A stretch of DNA of 64,000 bases from an uncultured Aeromonadales bacterium (GTDB lineage Bacteria > Pseudomonadota > Gammaproteobacteria > Enterobacterales > Succinivibrionaceae). The stretch covers positions 84,121 to 148,120 of the forward strand of contig CACZLZ010000004.1 in the NCBI GenBank assembly GCA_902782145.1. The letters are read 5' to 3'. The number at the start of each line of letters is the position of its first letter. The stretch's first letter is position 1. The notes under the pieces were generated by a model. That model saw nothing but the letters and a program-made list of their open reading frames with translations. It was not told where the DNA came from and did not search any database. A program made the translations under genes and the position numbers. Below, one piece after another: positions 33,498 through 41,953 of the stretch.

Positions 33498-35291
33498 TCA
33501 GTTGCCGCCCTGCTTTCTCCAGCTACTGCTGCGCCGGGAAGCGGAGGCGCTGCCGCCGGCAGGCTCCACACTGGTCTCAACCCGGTTGCTGCTGACGGTC
33601 TGGGTCTCCGGGAACCAGGTGTCCAAGAGCGCACTGGAGCGCCGGAGCTCCTGCTTCCAGGTCTCAGTGCTGTCCACCACCACCGGGCGGAGCAGGATCA
33701 CCAGCTCCGACTTGGCCACAGCCTTCTGCTGGTTCTTGAAGGCATTGCCCAGCACAGGGATATCCCCCAGGAGAGGGATCCGGGACTCCTGATCCAGCCG
33801 GGTCTCGCTCATGAGGCCGCCGATAACAATGACCTCCCCGGAGGATGCCTTCACCACCGTGTCCGACTCCCGGATGGTGGACCGGGCCATGGGAATGCGC
33901 ATGGGCTCGTCGCCGGTGACCAGGACGCTCTTGATCTGCTCCTCCACTTTGATCACCGCCGGGTGCACATGCATGATCACATTGCCCTGATTGTCGATCT
34001 GGGGGGTCACATCCAGAGAGACACCGGAGAAAAAGGGAGTGAACTCCACCGTGGGGGTGGTGGTGGTGGTGGAGGCGGAGGACACACTGCTGGTCTCCAC
34101 GCTGGTAACGAAATACTCGTCATGGCCCACCTTGATCACCGCCTTCTGGTTGTTGCTGGCGGCGATCCGGGGGCTGGACAGGACGCTCACGTCGCCCTGG
34201 GTCTTCAGCAGGTTCACCACCGAGGAGAAGTGCTTACCGTAATAGGAGAACTTGAAGATCCCTCCCAGTTCCGCATGGATGGAGTCCGCCGCCGGAGTGA
34301 AGGAGCTGAAGCCCCCGGACATGGTGTCGGTGCCCACGCCGGTGGGGGACAGGGCATTTGCATTGCTGTTGCTGTGGAACAGCAGCCCCCAGTCAATGCC
34401 CGCCTGGAAGTCGTCATTCAGGGTGACCTCCAGGACCTTGGCTTCCAGGACGATCTGGCGGGTCATGCGCTGCATGGCCTGATCCAGGAACTCCCGGATG
34501 GTCTTGAGTTCCTGGGGACTTGCGGTGACCACCACCATGCCCGCCTCGGGGTTCACCATGACCCCCTTGCCCTGGGCCTTGCCCAGGAAGTTGGTCAGGG
34601 CCTTCTCCAGGCTGGTCCAGAAGTCATTGGCGGTGGCGGTGTTCACCGTGGTGCCCGAGTCGCCGTCAAAGGAGTTGTCCGAGTCGCTGTCGCTGTCCGA
34701 GGAGGAGGAGGAGGAGGAGGAGGAAGATGACGAGGAGGACGAAGAGCTGTCGCTGTCACCATCGTCAGAGCTGCTGACGCCCCCCGTGGTGATGTTCAGG
34801 GAAGACTTGCCGGAGCGGGACACCAGCAGGTAGTCCACATTAAAGGTCTCCGTGCGGATATCCGAAGGGTAGACGTAGTAGATCCCGTCCTTGAACTCAA
34901 TGTCATAGCCGTACAGGCGGCTGACTGCGGAAAGCACCTCCCCCACGGTGACATTCTTCAGATCCACGCTGATGGTACCTGACACCTTGGGGTGCACAAT
35001 AATGCTGTGGCTGCTCTCGCTGATAAGGGAGGCGAAGAACTCCCGGGCCTCCATGTCCTGGGCCTGGACCCGGAAGCGCCGGCTGGAGGCCGGCAGGACA
35101 CCGCCGTCCCGGACGCTCCGGGAGGCCCCCAGCTCTGCGGCCACATCCCCGGGCAGCTGCACAGGGTTGGCCAGCATGGCCTGGCTGAGCTCATCCTGGA
35201 TCTCCTGGGGCTTCCTGTGATCGGCCGCGCACCCCGCCAGCACCGCCGCTGCCGTCAGCAGGGCCAACATGCTCCTGGATCTGTTAGTCAT
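33498..35291 (-). CDS. mshL: MSHA outer-membrane secretin MshL, with a poly-serine tract
   Basis: 597-residue secretin lipoprotein. Lipobox LAGC after MLALLTAAAVLAG. An STN-type domain (MEAREFFASLISESSHSIIVHPKVSGTISVDLKNVT) is followed by the pilotin-type N domains and the secretin core (GDVSVLSSPRIAASNNQKAVIKVG, VVIGGLMSET-like, RIPLLGDIPVLGNAFKNQ). Between the domains lies an acidic Ser/Asp linker with an unbroken run of 17 Ser, encoded partly by a (GGA)n/(TCC)n microsatellite at 34699-34723. The ATG at 35291 is chosen over a TTG six codons upstream. It forms the outer-membrane pore for the pilus. Confidence 0.93.
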   Translation of the reverse strand: MTNRSRSMLALLTAAAVLAGCAADHRKPQEIQDELSQAMLANPVQLPGDVAAELGASRSVRDGGVLPASSRRFRVQAQDMEAREFFASLISESSHSIIVHPKVSGTISVDLKNVTVGEVLSAVSRLYGYDIEFKDGIYYVYPSDIRTETFNVDYLLVSRSGKSSLNITTGGVSSSDDGDSDSSSSSSSSSSSSSSSSSDSDSDSDNSFDGDSGTTVNTATANDFWTSLEKALTNFLGKAQGKGVMVNPEAGMVVVTASPQELKTIREFLDQAMQRMTRQIVLEAKVLEVTLNDDFQAGIDWGLLFHSNSNANALSPTGVGTDTMSGGFSSFTPAADSIHAELGGIFKFSYYGKHFSSVVNLLKTQGDVSVLSSPRIAASNNQKAVIKVGHDEYFVTSVETSSVSSASTTTTTPTVEFTPFFSGVSLDVTPQIDNQGNVIMHVHPAVIKVEEQIKSVLVTGDEPMRIPMARSTIRESDTVVKASSGEVIVIGGLMSETRLDQESRIPLLGDIPVLGNAFKNQQKAVAKSELVILLRPVVVDSTETWKQELRRSSALLDTWFPETQTVSSNRVETSVEPAGGSASASRRSSSWRKQGGN

Positions 35292-35378
35292 CTTTGTCCG
35301 TGTCCTCAAATTCTTCCCGCCCCGGAGGCGGTGCCGCCGGCAGGTGCCGGTTGCGCCGTCACTGCATGGTCGCGGCGC

Positions 35379-35702
35379 TTACTTAATGATGGTGCTGCTG
35401 TATAGCCGCAGCACTGAAATCTCCCCGCCCCGGATCAGCTCCACCTTCCCGGCGGCAATGCTGCGGACCTCATAGTCCTGCACCCGATCCCCCACATGCA
35501 CCCGGCGGCCCCCGATCACCGCACTGGGGCGGGATCCGGTGAACACCGCGGTCAGGCGGAGCCCGCCCTCCCGGGATTCGGTCTGGGTGCTGGCGGCGGG
35601 GGCATAGTCAATGGGCTGGGTGGGATCCCGGAGGAGATCCGCCGCCGCCCAGGCGGGCAGCAACAGCAGCGCCGCAGCCGCCCCATGGATCAGCCTAACC
35701 AC
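35379..35702 (-). CDS. mshK: MSHA biogenesis protein MshK (pilus-assembly PilP-like)
   Basis: 107 residues. A signal peptide (LIHGAAAALLLLPAWAAA) is followed by DLLRDPTQPIDYAP, the DPTRP-like motif of MshK/GspB/PilP proteins, and a small HR-type domain (GLRLTAVFTGSRPSAVIGGRRVHVGDRVQDYEVRSI). No in-frame ATG exists; GTG at 35702 has AAGGA 8 nt upstream and is preferred to the TTG at 35708. It overlaps mshJ by 8 nt. It likely contacts the secretin N-domains. Confidence 0.82.
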   Translation of the reverse strand: MVRLIHGAAAALLLLPAWAAADLLRDPTQPIDYAPAASTQTESREGGLRLTAVFTGSRPSAVIGGRRVHVGDRVQDYEVRSIAAGKVELIRGGEISVLRLYSSTIIK

Positions 35703-36378
35703 TTGCAAATTCCTTGCTGTTGCTCAAAGTGTAAACCTCCACCGTCACCGTGCCTGCGGGATAGGTGCCGGCCTCATAGCTGAGGGTTCCCCAGATGAAC
35801 TTGCGATCCAGGTTCTCCAGGGCCTGAAGGTATTTCATGGCGTCCAGATATGAGCCCTGGAACACCATCCGGGTGCCGTGGCGGTACAGGGACATGCCCT
35901 TATCCTCCTCCAGGATCACCACTGGGGGAATGCTGTTCATGGACAGCAGGCGCAGGGAGCCGGCCGCGGACAGCACGTCCTGGAGCACGGCAGGCATGTC
36001 AAAGCTGGGCACCAGGTTCACCGCCGCCCCGGAGGAGATCTGATCTAGCTGGCGTTGGCGCACTTCCAGTTCGGCAATCTCCCGGCGCATGGTCTCATTG
36101 GGATCCTGCTGCAGCTTCACCAGCCACTCATTCTTCATCTGGGTGGAGCTGTCAATGTCCTTCAGGGCGGCCTCATGGGCGCTCCGGGCCTGGGCCAGCT
36201 TCTTCCCCGCCGGCTCAATGCCGTACATGTAAAGGGGCAGGATGGCCGCCACCAGGCACGCCACCAAGATCAGCACCTGATCCCTGCGGCCCTGCTGCTG
36301 GAACTTCCGGGAAAGCTCCGCATACTTGCCCCCTGCTCCCCCGAGCTTGCCGGCTTTGGCCGGCAGACTGGATGCCAT
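35695..36378 (-). CDS. mshJ: MSHA biogenesis protein MshJ (PilO-like)
   Basis: 227 residues. One membrane helix (QVLILVACLVAAILPLYMYG, ~34-53) precedes a coiled coil (EIAELEVRQRQLDQI) and a ferredoxin-like domain (GTRMVFQGSYLDAMKYLQALENLDRKFIWGTLSYE), the PilO/GspM-type layout. The ATG directly abuts the stop of the preceding PilN-type gene. Confidence 0.88.
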   Translation of the reverse strand: MASSLPAKAGKLGGAGGKYAELSRKFQQQGRRDQVLILVACLVAAILPLYMYGIEPAGKKLAQARSAHEAALKDIDSSTQMKNEWLVKLQQDPNETMRREIAELEVRQRQLDQISSGAAVNLVPSFDMPAVLQDVLSAAGSLRLLSMNSIPPVVILEEDKGMSLYRHGTRMVFQGSYLDAMKYLQALENLDRKFIWGTLSYEAGTYPAGTVTVEVYTLSNSKEFASG

Positions 36379-37086
36379 TTACTGATCCCCCTTCTTGCCG
36401 CCGTCACCGTCATCTGCGGTCACCTTCTCCAGGTTGTCCGGGTAAATGCCCAACTTCCGGAGCCGCTCCTTGTCGTCGACAGGCTCCGGAGTCTTATCCG
36501 GAGCCCTCCCCGACAGGGAGAAGGACATGAGGCCGGAGCCCTCCTCGGGCGCCTTCACCTCCACTGACTCGAAGGAAAGACCCCGGAGAGCCTCCAGGCG
36601 CTTGAAACTGTCCAGAAACTCCGCCACCGCCGCCGCATCCGTGGTCTTGCCCTTGATGCTCACAGTCCGGCCGTTGGCGGTGATGCTCTCAATGGCCATA
36701 CGGGAGGAGCTGACCTGGGCAATGGCCATCAGCAGTGCCGAGTAGCGGGCGTCGGTGCCCTCCTTCATGGAGGCCAGGACCCCGGCCAGCCGGAGCTTGG
36801 CCTCATAGCGCTGCTTGGCCCGCTCCAGCATGGTGGTCAGTTCGTCACTGGAGTTCCGGGCGGCGATGCGCTGCTGGATCTGCAGCACCTCATCGGACAG
36901 GGTGATCTGCCGATCGGTGAGCTCCTGGTTCTTCCTCTGCTGCTGGGCCAGCTGATCCCGGCTGTAGACCGTCCAGGCGATCATCACCGCCAGCACCGCC
37001 AGGGTGATGAGGATCACCCTGGTCAGGGTGAGGATCTCCTTGGGGGGCTTGAATTCAGGCAGGTAAAGGTTGACTCTGGTCTTCAT
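36379..37086 (-). CDS. mshI2: PilN-like MSHA biogenesis protein (MshI2)
   Basis: 235 residues: short cytoplasmic MKTRVNLYLPEFKPPKE (the NLxP motif that docks on PilM-type proteins), a membrane helix (TRVILITLAVLAVMIAWTVY), a coiled coil (QLAQQQRKNQELTDRQITLSDEVLQIQQRIAAR) and a periplasmic ferredoxin-like domain. Together with MshI and MshJ it forms the PilMNO-like inner-membrane subcomplex. 2 bp separate it from mshI. Confidence 0.88.
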   Translation of the reverse strand: MKTRVNLYLPEFKPPKEILTLTRVILITLAVLAVMIAWTVYSRDQLAQQQRKNQELTDRQITLSDEVLQIQQRIAARNSSDELTTMLERAKQRYEAKLRLAGVLASMKEGTDARYSALLMAIAQVSSSRMAIESITANGRTVSIKGKTTDAAAVAEFLDSFKRLEALRGLSFESVEVKAPEEGSGLMSFSLSGRAPDKTPEPVDDKERLRKLGIYPDNLEKVTADDGDGGKKGDQ

Positions 37087-37088
37087 CT

Positions 37089-37982
37089 TCAGGCCTGGCC
37101 TCCGTTACGCAGCACCGCCGCCAGGGGCAGGAAGGCCATGGTCTGGCCTCCGGTCTCCTCCCGGATCACGTTCACCGTGAAGGAGAAGGTCTGGGACAGG
37201 TAGTCAGCAATGCTCTGGCTGTCCTGGCAGTCCAAGGCCAGGGTCAGAAGCTTGGGGGAGGGCATCTTCAGCTGGGCCACGGTGTAATCAATGGAGCGCT
37301 GCATCTCCAGGGACATGTTGTCCAGGACGTCAGTGGAGATGGCGCCGGGAAGGTAGCGGGGGAGATCGCTGTAGCCTCTCAGTGTCCGGGTGAGGTAGAG
37401 CCGGGAGTGCCAGAAGGCCATGAGGGACAGTTCATACCCCCCGGGCTGGAACAGCATCAGGTGGGGATGCTCGTCCGCCTCGTCATAAAGATCTGCCAGG
37501 GACAGCTCCTCCGCTGCTATGGTCTCCAGGGTGGAGGTCCGGCCCACCTCCTCCACCAGGGAGCGGATAAAGGACTTGGGAGCGGTGACAGCCATGATCT
37601 TGTCATTGGGATAGGAGGGGGACTTGGGCATGTCCGCATAGTCCACCGCCAGGTTGGAGACCTGATCCTGGACAAAGTCCTTGATAGCCCAGGGAATGGC
37701 GCTGCCCAGTTCCTCCTCGGGAACCTTGGGCTTGTCGATCTGGATGGCATTGTACATGCCCTTCAGGAGCACCACCCGCACCTTCAGGGAGCGGGGAGCC
37801 CCCAGGGAGGACAGGTAACTGCCCACTGCCCGGAGCCGCTCGGTGCTGTCCGGGGCGTCCTTGCGGACAAACCGATCCTTGGGATCTGCGGCTCCGGTGT
37901 TGACGAAGTAGACCGCAGAGGGCCCGATGCCCACGGCCACACCACCGGCCTTCTTTGCGGATCTTCTGAAAAAACTCACCAT
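37089..37982 (-). CDS. mshI: MSHA biogenesis protein MshI (PilM-like actin fold)
   Basis: 297 residues, first gene of the assembly operon. Cytoplasmic PilM-like protein with a degenerate actin/FtsA fold (GGVAVGIGPSAVYFVN; VLLKGMYNAIQIDKPKVPEEELGSAIPWAIKDFV; VDYADMPKSPS). The frame is open to 38051, but the ATG at 37982 (MVSFFRRSAKK) has AGGAG 6-7 nt upstream and matches the family start. No mshH homologue precedes it in the window. Confidence 0.9.
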   Translation of the reverse strand: MVSFFRRSAKKAGGVAVGIGPSAVYFVNTGAADPKDRFVRKDAPDSTERLRAVGSYLSSLGAPRSLKVRVVLLKGMYNAIQIDKPKVPEEELGSAIPWAIKDFVQDQVSNLAVDYADMPKSPSYPNDKIMAVTAPKSFIRSLVEEVGRTSTLETIAAEELSLADLYDEADEHPHLMLFQPGGYELSLMAFWHSRLYLTRTLRGYSDLPRYLPGAISTDVLDNMSLEMQRSIDYTVAQLKMPSPKLLTLALDCQDSQSIADYLSQTFSFTVNVIREETGGQTMAFLPLAAVLRNGGQA

Positions 37983-38015
37983 GTGCTCCTGCCTGCGTGC
38001 GGAAACTCCGGCGGT

Positions 38016-38021
38016 ATTATA
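38016..38021 (-). promoter_or_regulatory. Candidate -10 of the msh assembly operon
   Basis: A perfect TATAAT on the minus strand lies 34 bp before the mshI ATG; no good -35 is visible. The rest of the divergent interval (37983-38544) is GC-rich, contains a CCCGCCCGGGCGGG palindrome near 38129-38142, and shows no gene. Confidence 0.45.
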
Positions 38022-38544
38022 ACGCCTGGAGGAACAAAATACAGGGTGCACCCCCGCCCGGGGGGTCCTCAGATGGGACAGGGCTCACGGGATTGACATG
38101 ATCCGGCGCATGAAAACTGCCCTTCCGGACCCGCCCGGGCGGGAAAATGAAGTGAAGCCGCCATCCGGGACAGCCCGGGAACGGCCGGAACCGATACCGG
38201 ACACGGCAGGATGACCGGAGGTGCTGTGGTAAGATCCCCTGGTGCGCCGGGACTGATCTGGGGGCCGGGATCTGGGATGGGACCGGAAGCGGCACTGACA
38301 GCTGCCAGGCTCCCGGTGACAGATCCCCAGACCGGAGAACCGGGAAAACCGCCCTGCCGGAAAACCGGAGTCCCAGGACACGCGCCCTGGAGAAAACCGG
38401 CGCCATGAGAAGCACACGGCGCAGGCCGCCGCCGGAGCCCCAAGGGACACATCATCCGGTCGCCACCGGAGCCAAAGGGGCACACCTTCATCAGGCCGCT
38501 GCCGTCACCAGCCAGAAGCCACCAAGAGCAAAGGGGAGACACCA

Positions 38545-40668
38545 ATGGAAAACAGCACAGAGTTCAGGGAGCAGCCCAGGATCCTGGCCCTGATCCGGGG
38601 AGAGCCGGACTTTGTCACCGCCGCCCTCCATCGTCTGGGGGACTTTGTCCTGGACGACACCAACATCAAGGCCCTGGCCAAGTCCCATGCCCATCTGGGC
38701 CGGGGGCACAGCAGCACCGCCTGCAGCTGCCTCACCGGGGTCAACCCGGACATGCTCTGCTCCATGGCGGGTCTGGTGCGCCGGGGCGGTGCCCTGATCC
38801 TGGGGATCCGGGATTTGGAAGCACTGGGGGATCTGCGCCGCTTCCGGGACGCCGAGGCCATCAAATACACCTCCCGGGATCACCTGCCCCCTGAGAGCCT
38901 GTGGCTCAGGCGCTTCCGGGATCTGATCCTGCCCTTTCCAAGGCTCAGGATCCTGGCAAACGACGGTGATGTGGAGGCCCTGGCAGCCGAACTGGCCGCC
39001 CTGCCCCGGGAGGAGGACACCGATCCGGAGCCGGAGCTCACCGGGGAGATCCGGCGCTTCTGCCAGGATCCCGCCCTCCGGGTGCTGCTCCTCAGCGGTC
39101 CCCGGGGCGCCGGCAAGTCCACCCGCATGGCGCGGATGGTGCCGGAGCTGCTCCGATCAGGAGGCCGGATCCTGGTCACCGGTCCCTGCCGTGAAAATGC
39201 AGATCTGATCCTCAGCCGCTGTCCGGGACTCACTTTCCGGGGACTGGATGATCTCCCCGGGGATCTGACCGCCGATGATGTGCTTCTGGCCGATGAGGCC
39301 GGATCCGTGCCCCTGGGCCGGCTGGAGGATCTCCTGTCCCTGCCCTGCCGCCTGGTGATCTCCGGCACCAGCGAGGGGTATGAGGGCACCGGCGGGGGAC
39401 TGCGCCTGAAGTTTGCCCCGCATCTGGACCAGCTGGGGATCCCCTGGGCCGAGTGCCGCCTGGAGCGCTCCTTCCGCTTTGATCATGACGCCCTCTTCCG
39501 CCTGTGGCAGGAGATCTTTCTGCCAGGCGGGACAGCGCCGGAGACATCCCCTCAGACAGGGAAGCAGATCACAGCGGAGCCGGGGAAGGACAGCACCCCC
39601 TCCGGCAGTTCCTGCCCAGTAGCAGATCCAGATCTGCCCCGGGATCTCCGGCAGTCTTTCACCCCGCCTGAGGAGATCACCGCCGCCCGCCTGGCCCAGG
39701 ATGAGATGCTCCTCCGGGAAGTCTTCGGCCTTTTGTGCCGGAGCCATTACCGGACCGCACCTTCCGATCTGCGGCAGCTTTTGGACAACCCCGACAGCCG
39801 TCTTCTGGCCGTCAGGGATCTGACCGGCAGAACGGCCGGGGTGATCTGGATGATCCGGGAGGAAATGAAGGAGAGCCTGGTGCCCCAGGTGTTCTTGAAC
39901 CGCCGCCGGCCCCGGGGCAATCTCCTGCCCCAGACCCTGGCCGCCCACGGAGGCTTCCGGAACGCCGGGTACTACCGCTTCCTCCGGGTGGTCAGGATCG
40001 CCGTGGATCCCCTCTGGCAGCGCCGGAAACTGGGCACCTGGCTGCTGGATCAGGCTGAGGAGCTGATGGAAGAAGAGGGGACAGCTGATTTTCTGGGAGT
40101 GTCCTTCGGGATCACCGGGGAGCTGGCCGCCTTCTGGAGCAGCGCCGGCTTTGTGCCTGTCCGGGCGGGTCTCCGGCTTGACGGGGCCACCGGGCTCCAT
40201 TCCGCAGTGATGCTCCGGACCCGGGGCCGCCTCCGGGGGGAGGTGCTCCGGGAATGGCATCGCTCTTTTGTCCGGGAGTTTCTCCTGACCGCCTCCTGGC
40301 AGCACCGGGCCCTGGACACCGGCACCGTGCGGATCCTGCTGAGCCTGAGTGCCCTCCGGGAGGAACCGGATCCGGACTATCTCCGGGATCTCCAGTCCCT
40401 GTCCCGGGGACTCCGGGCCCCGGAGCAGGCCCTCTGGACTGTGCAGCGGTGGCTGGGCCAGGAAGCCGGCCGGTGGACCAGTCTCCCCCTGCCCGCCCAG
40501 GACGCCCTCATCAGTTATTTTGTCCAGCACCGGGATCCGGATACCACTGCCCGGCGACAGATGCTAGAGGAGGCTGTGACCAGTCTCCGGGAACTCATGG
40601 GAGCAACCCTGGATGAGTTCACCGGTGCGGGAGCTCACGGAGAGGAAAGGTCGCCGGAAGGATCATGA
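38545..40668 (+). CDS. tmcA: tRNA(Met) cytidine acetyltransferase TmcA
   Basis: 707 residues. Forms N4-acetylcytidine at the wobble base of elongator tRNA-Met using acetyl-CoA and ATP. The order is: N-terminal DUF1726 region, RNA-helicase-like ATPase with Walker A LLLSGPRGAGKSTRM (~182-196), DEAG-type Walker B DDVLLADEAGSVPL, and the hallmark SGTSEGYEGTGGGLRLKF. A GNAT domain follows (VVRIAVDPLWQRRKLGTWLLDQAEELM, FLGVSFGITGELAAFW), then a C-terminal tRNA-binding domain. The linker GGTAPETSPQTGKQITAEPG looks like a low-complexity insertion. The ATG has GGGGAG about 9 nt upstream. Monocistronic and on the opposite strand to the pilus genes. Confidence 0.93.
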   Translation: MENSTEFREQPRILALIRGEPDFVTAALHRLGDFVLDDTNIKALAKSHAHLGRGHSSTACSCLTGVNPDMLCSMAGLVRRGGALILGIRDLEALGDLRRFRDAEAIKYTSRDHLPPESLWLRRFRDLILPFPRLRILANDGDVEALAAELAALPREEDTDPEPELTGEIRRFCQDPALRVLLLSGPRGAGKSTRMARMVPELLRSGGRILVTGPCRENADLILSRCPGLTFRGLDDLPGDLTADDVLLADEAGSVPLGRLEDLLSLPCRLVISGTSEGYEGTGGGLRLKFAPHLDQLGIPWAECRLERSFRFDHDALFRLWQEIFLPGGTAPETSPQTGKQITAEPGKDSTPSGSSCPVADPDLPRDLRQSFTPPEEITAARLAQDEMLLREVFGLLCRSHYRTAPSDLRQLLDNPDSRLLAVRDLTGRTAGVIWMIREEMKESLVPQVFLNRRRPRGNLLPQTLAAHGGFRNAGYYRFLRVVRIAVDPLWQRRKLGTWLLDQAEELMEEEGTADFLGVSFGITGELAAFWSSAGFVPVRAGLRLDGATGLHSAVMLRTRGRLRGEVLREWHRSFVREFLLTASWQHRALDTGTVRILLSLSALREEPDPDYLRDLQSLSRGLRAPEQALWTVQRWLGQEAGRWTSLPLPAQDALISYFVQHRDPDTTARRQMLEEAVTSLRELMGATLDEFTGAGAHGEERSPEGS

Positions 40669-40819
40669 GCATGGGGATCTGCCGGACGGCCCGCCCTGCC
40701 CTGACCAGACCTATCTGACCGGGCCGAACCGGACGAAGGCCACAGGAAGACTGACGCTGCCACGTCAGACGGCATGGAATGGTGAAGAGAAAAGGGAAAG
40801 GCAGGAAGCAAAGAGAGAA

Positions 40820-40924
40820 AGCCGGAGATTGAACTCCGGCTGATGGTATGGACACATCCCACCCCAAGTAGTTAAGCGGCTACATGGGTTGGGATGTTTA
40901 GGTGAGCAATGGAGGAGTCCATAC
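40820..40924 (+). ncRNA. Structured leader of an IS110-like element, possible bridge-RNA relic
   Basis: Three nested/adjacent helices are seen. Hairpin 1: AGCCGGAG (40820-40827) / CTCCGGCT (40834-40841), loop of 6. Outer stem: GTATGGAC (40846-40853) / GTCCATAC (40917-40924). Inside it a long hairpin 40855-40896 has CATCCCA/TGGGATG, CCCA/TGGG and GTAG/CTAC, separated by single mismatches. The block ends 1 nt before an IS110-type recombinase start and contains its SD (GGAGGA, 40911-40916). IS110 elements encode a guide (bridge) RNA at this place; that this is one is inference, because the internal loops are small and the element is truncated. Confidence 0.45.
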
Positions 40925-40925
40925 A

Positions 40926-41018
40926 ATGTCAACTCTAACCGAAACCGCTAAGCAGGTTAAGACCATCATCGCTGTCGACACAGCCAAGAACAGCTTCCAG
41001 GTTTGCGCTGTGTCCTAA
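40926..41018 (+). pseudogene. Truncated IS110-family recombinase N-terminus
   Basis: A 30-codon frame reads MSTLTETAKQVKTIIAVDTA followed by KNSFQVCAVS and a TAA. The VDTAKNSFQV stretch is the start of the RuvC-like DEDD domain of IS110-family transposases (IGVDxAKxxFQV), with the first catalytic Asp present. Everything after about residue 30 is missing, and the other two frames beyond 41018 do not continue the family. Sequence here is less GC-rich than the neighbours. It is a mobile-element remnant inserted after tmcA. Confidence 0.75.
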
Positions 41019-41130
41019 GCCGGTATGGCAGGTTGCCGATCAGGAAAGAGAGCCCCAGGCGCTGCAGGCCGCCTGCTCATGACAGACGCCCTGCGGACAG
41101 GCTTCGGTCCTATGTCAGGGAACCGGCGGT

Positions 41131-41655
41131 CTACCCCCGATCCTGGGGACCCAGAAGCATTTCCTCCAGTTCCAGATCATCAATGCCGTCGTCCGCCAGC
41201 AGGCAGTAGTTGAGCCCGCCCTGGGACCATTCTGCGGCATAGACCACCCCCTCACTGCCCTTCACCCGCAGGGAAAGGGAGCCCAGGGAGATCTTCTCAT
41301 CCCGATCATACTCGCTGTAGTCACCGTTCATCACGTCCGGGGTCATGCTCCGGGAGATCCGGTAGACGATCCGCCGGCCGTCCAGGGGCTCCTCGTAAAT
41401 CAGCTGGATCATCTTCCCGCCTTTGAAGAGCATCACCACCGGCTCCTCGCCGTAATCCCCCGGCAGTGCTTTCAGGGGACTGATCCTGAAGCCTGCCCGC
41501 TCCTCCGCGACAGCAAGGCTGGCAACAGTGGTGAAGGGATTGGCCATGGCGGCCATCTTCGCCTCACTGTTCCCTCCGTCACCGGTTTCAGCTGCGGGGA
41601 CATTGCCCACGGCACACAGCAGAATGGCTGACGCCATCAGCAGACCAAGTCTCAT
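41131..41655 (-). CDS. Exported protein of unknown function
   Basis: 174 residues. A signal peptide is evident (MRLGLLMASAILLCAVGNVPAA). The mature part has GDYGEEPVVMLFKGGKMIQLIYEEP, RRIVYRISRSM and a C-terminal EWSQGGLNYCLLADDGIDDLELEEML. That last pattern, a Trp-containing strand followed by an acidic helix, loosely recalls DUF4367-type domains. No catalytic motif is seen. The ATG (GAGG 7 nt upstream) is preferred to a GTG four codons earlier. It stands alone, bounded by the IS110 remnant and by the amylase terminator region (41656-41895, no gene seen). Confidence 0.7.
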   Translation of the reverse strand: MRLGLLMASAILLCAVGNVPAAETGDGGNSEAKMAAMANPFTTVASLAVAEERAGFRISPLKALPGDYGEEPVVMLFKGGKMIQLIYEEPLDGRRIVYRISRSMTPDVMNGDYSEYDRDEKISLGSLSLRVKGSEGVVYAAEWSQGGLNYCLLADDGIDDLELEEMLLGPQDRG

Positions 41656-41895
41656 ACCGGACCTCACTTAGCAAATGCAAAAAGCAGCAGACAGGCAGTC
41701 CGCCTGCTCCGGCCGTAACTGCCCAGATCCTTTGACGATTGAAATGCCGCCTGTGTTCCCGGAAAAAGCGCCTGCACGCAACTCTTCTTCAGGATTGTGA
41801 CGGGGTGTCCCTTTTTCAGCCCCCACCGGCTCCGTTCGTGAACCTTCCGGAAGACGCATCCGCTCCGGGATCTGCATGTTTCCGAAAACGGCGAA

Positions 41896-41918
41896 GGCCG
41901 CGGAACTTGTCCGCGGCC
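41896..41918 (-). terminator. Hairpin after the GH13 amylase gene
   Basis: A perfect 9-bp stem GGCCGCGGA/TCCGCGGCC with a 5-nt loop lies 35 nt after the stop; only a short T-rich tail (CGTTTTC) follows on the minus strand. Confidence 0.65.
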
Positions 41919-41953
41919 CTCCTGGTTCAGATCACCGGTTAAACCGGCTCTGC

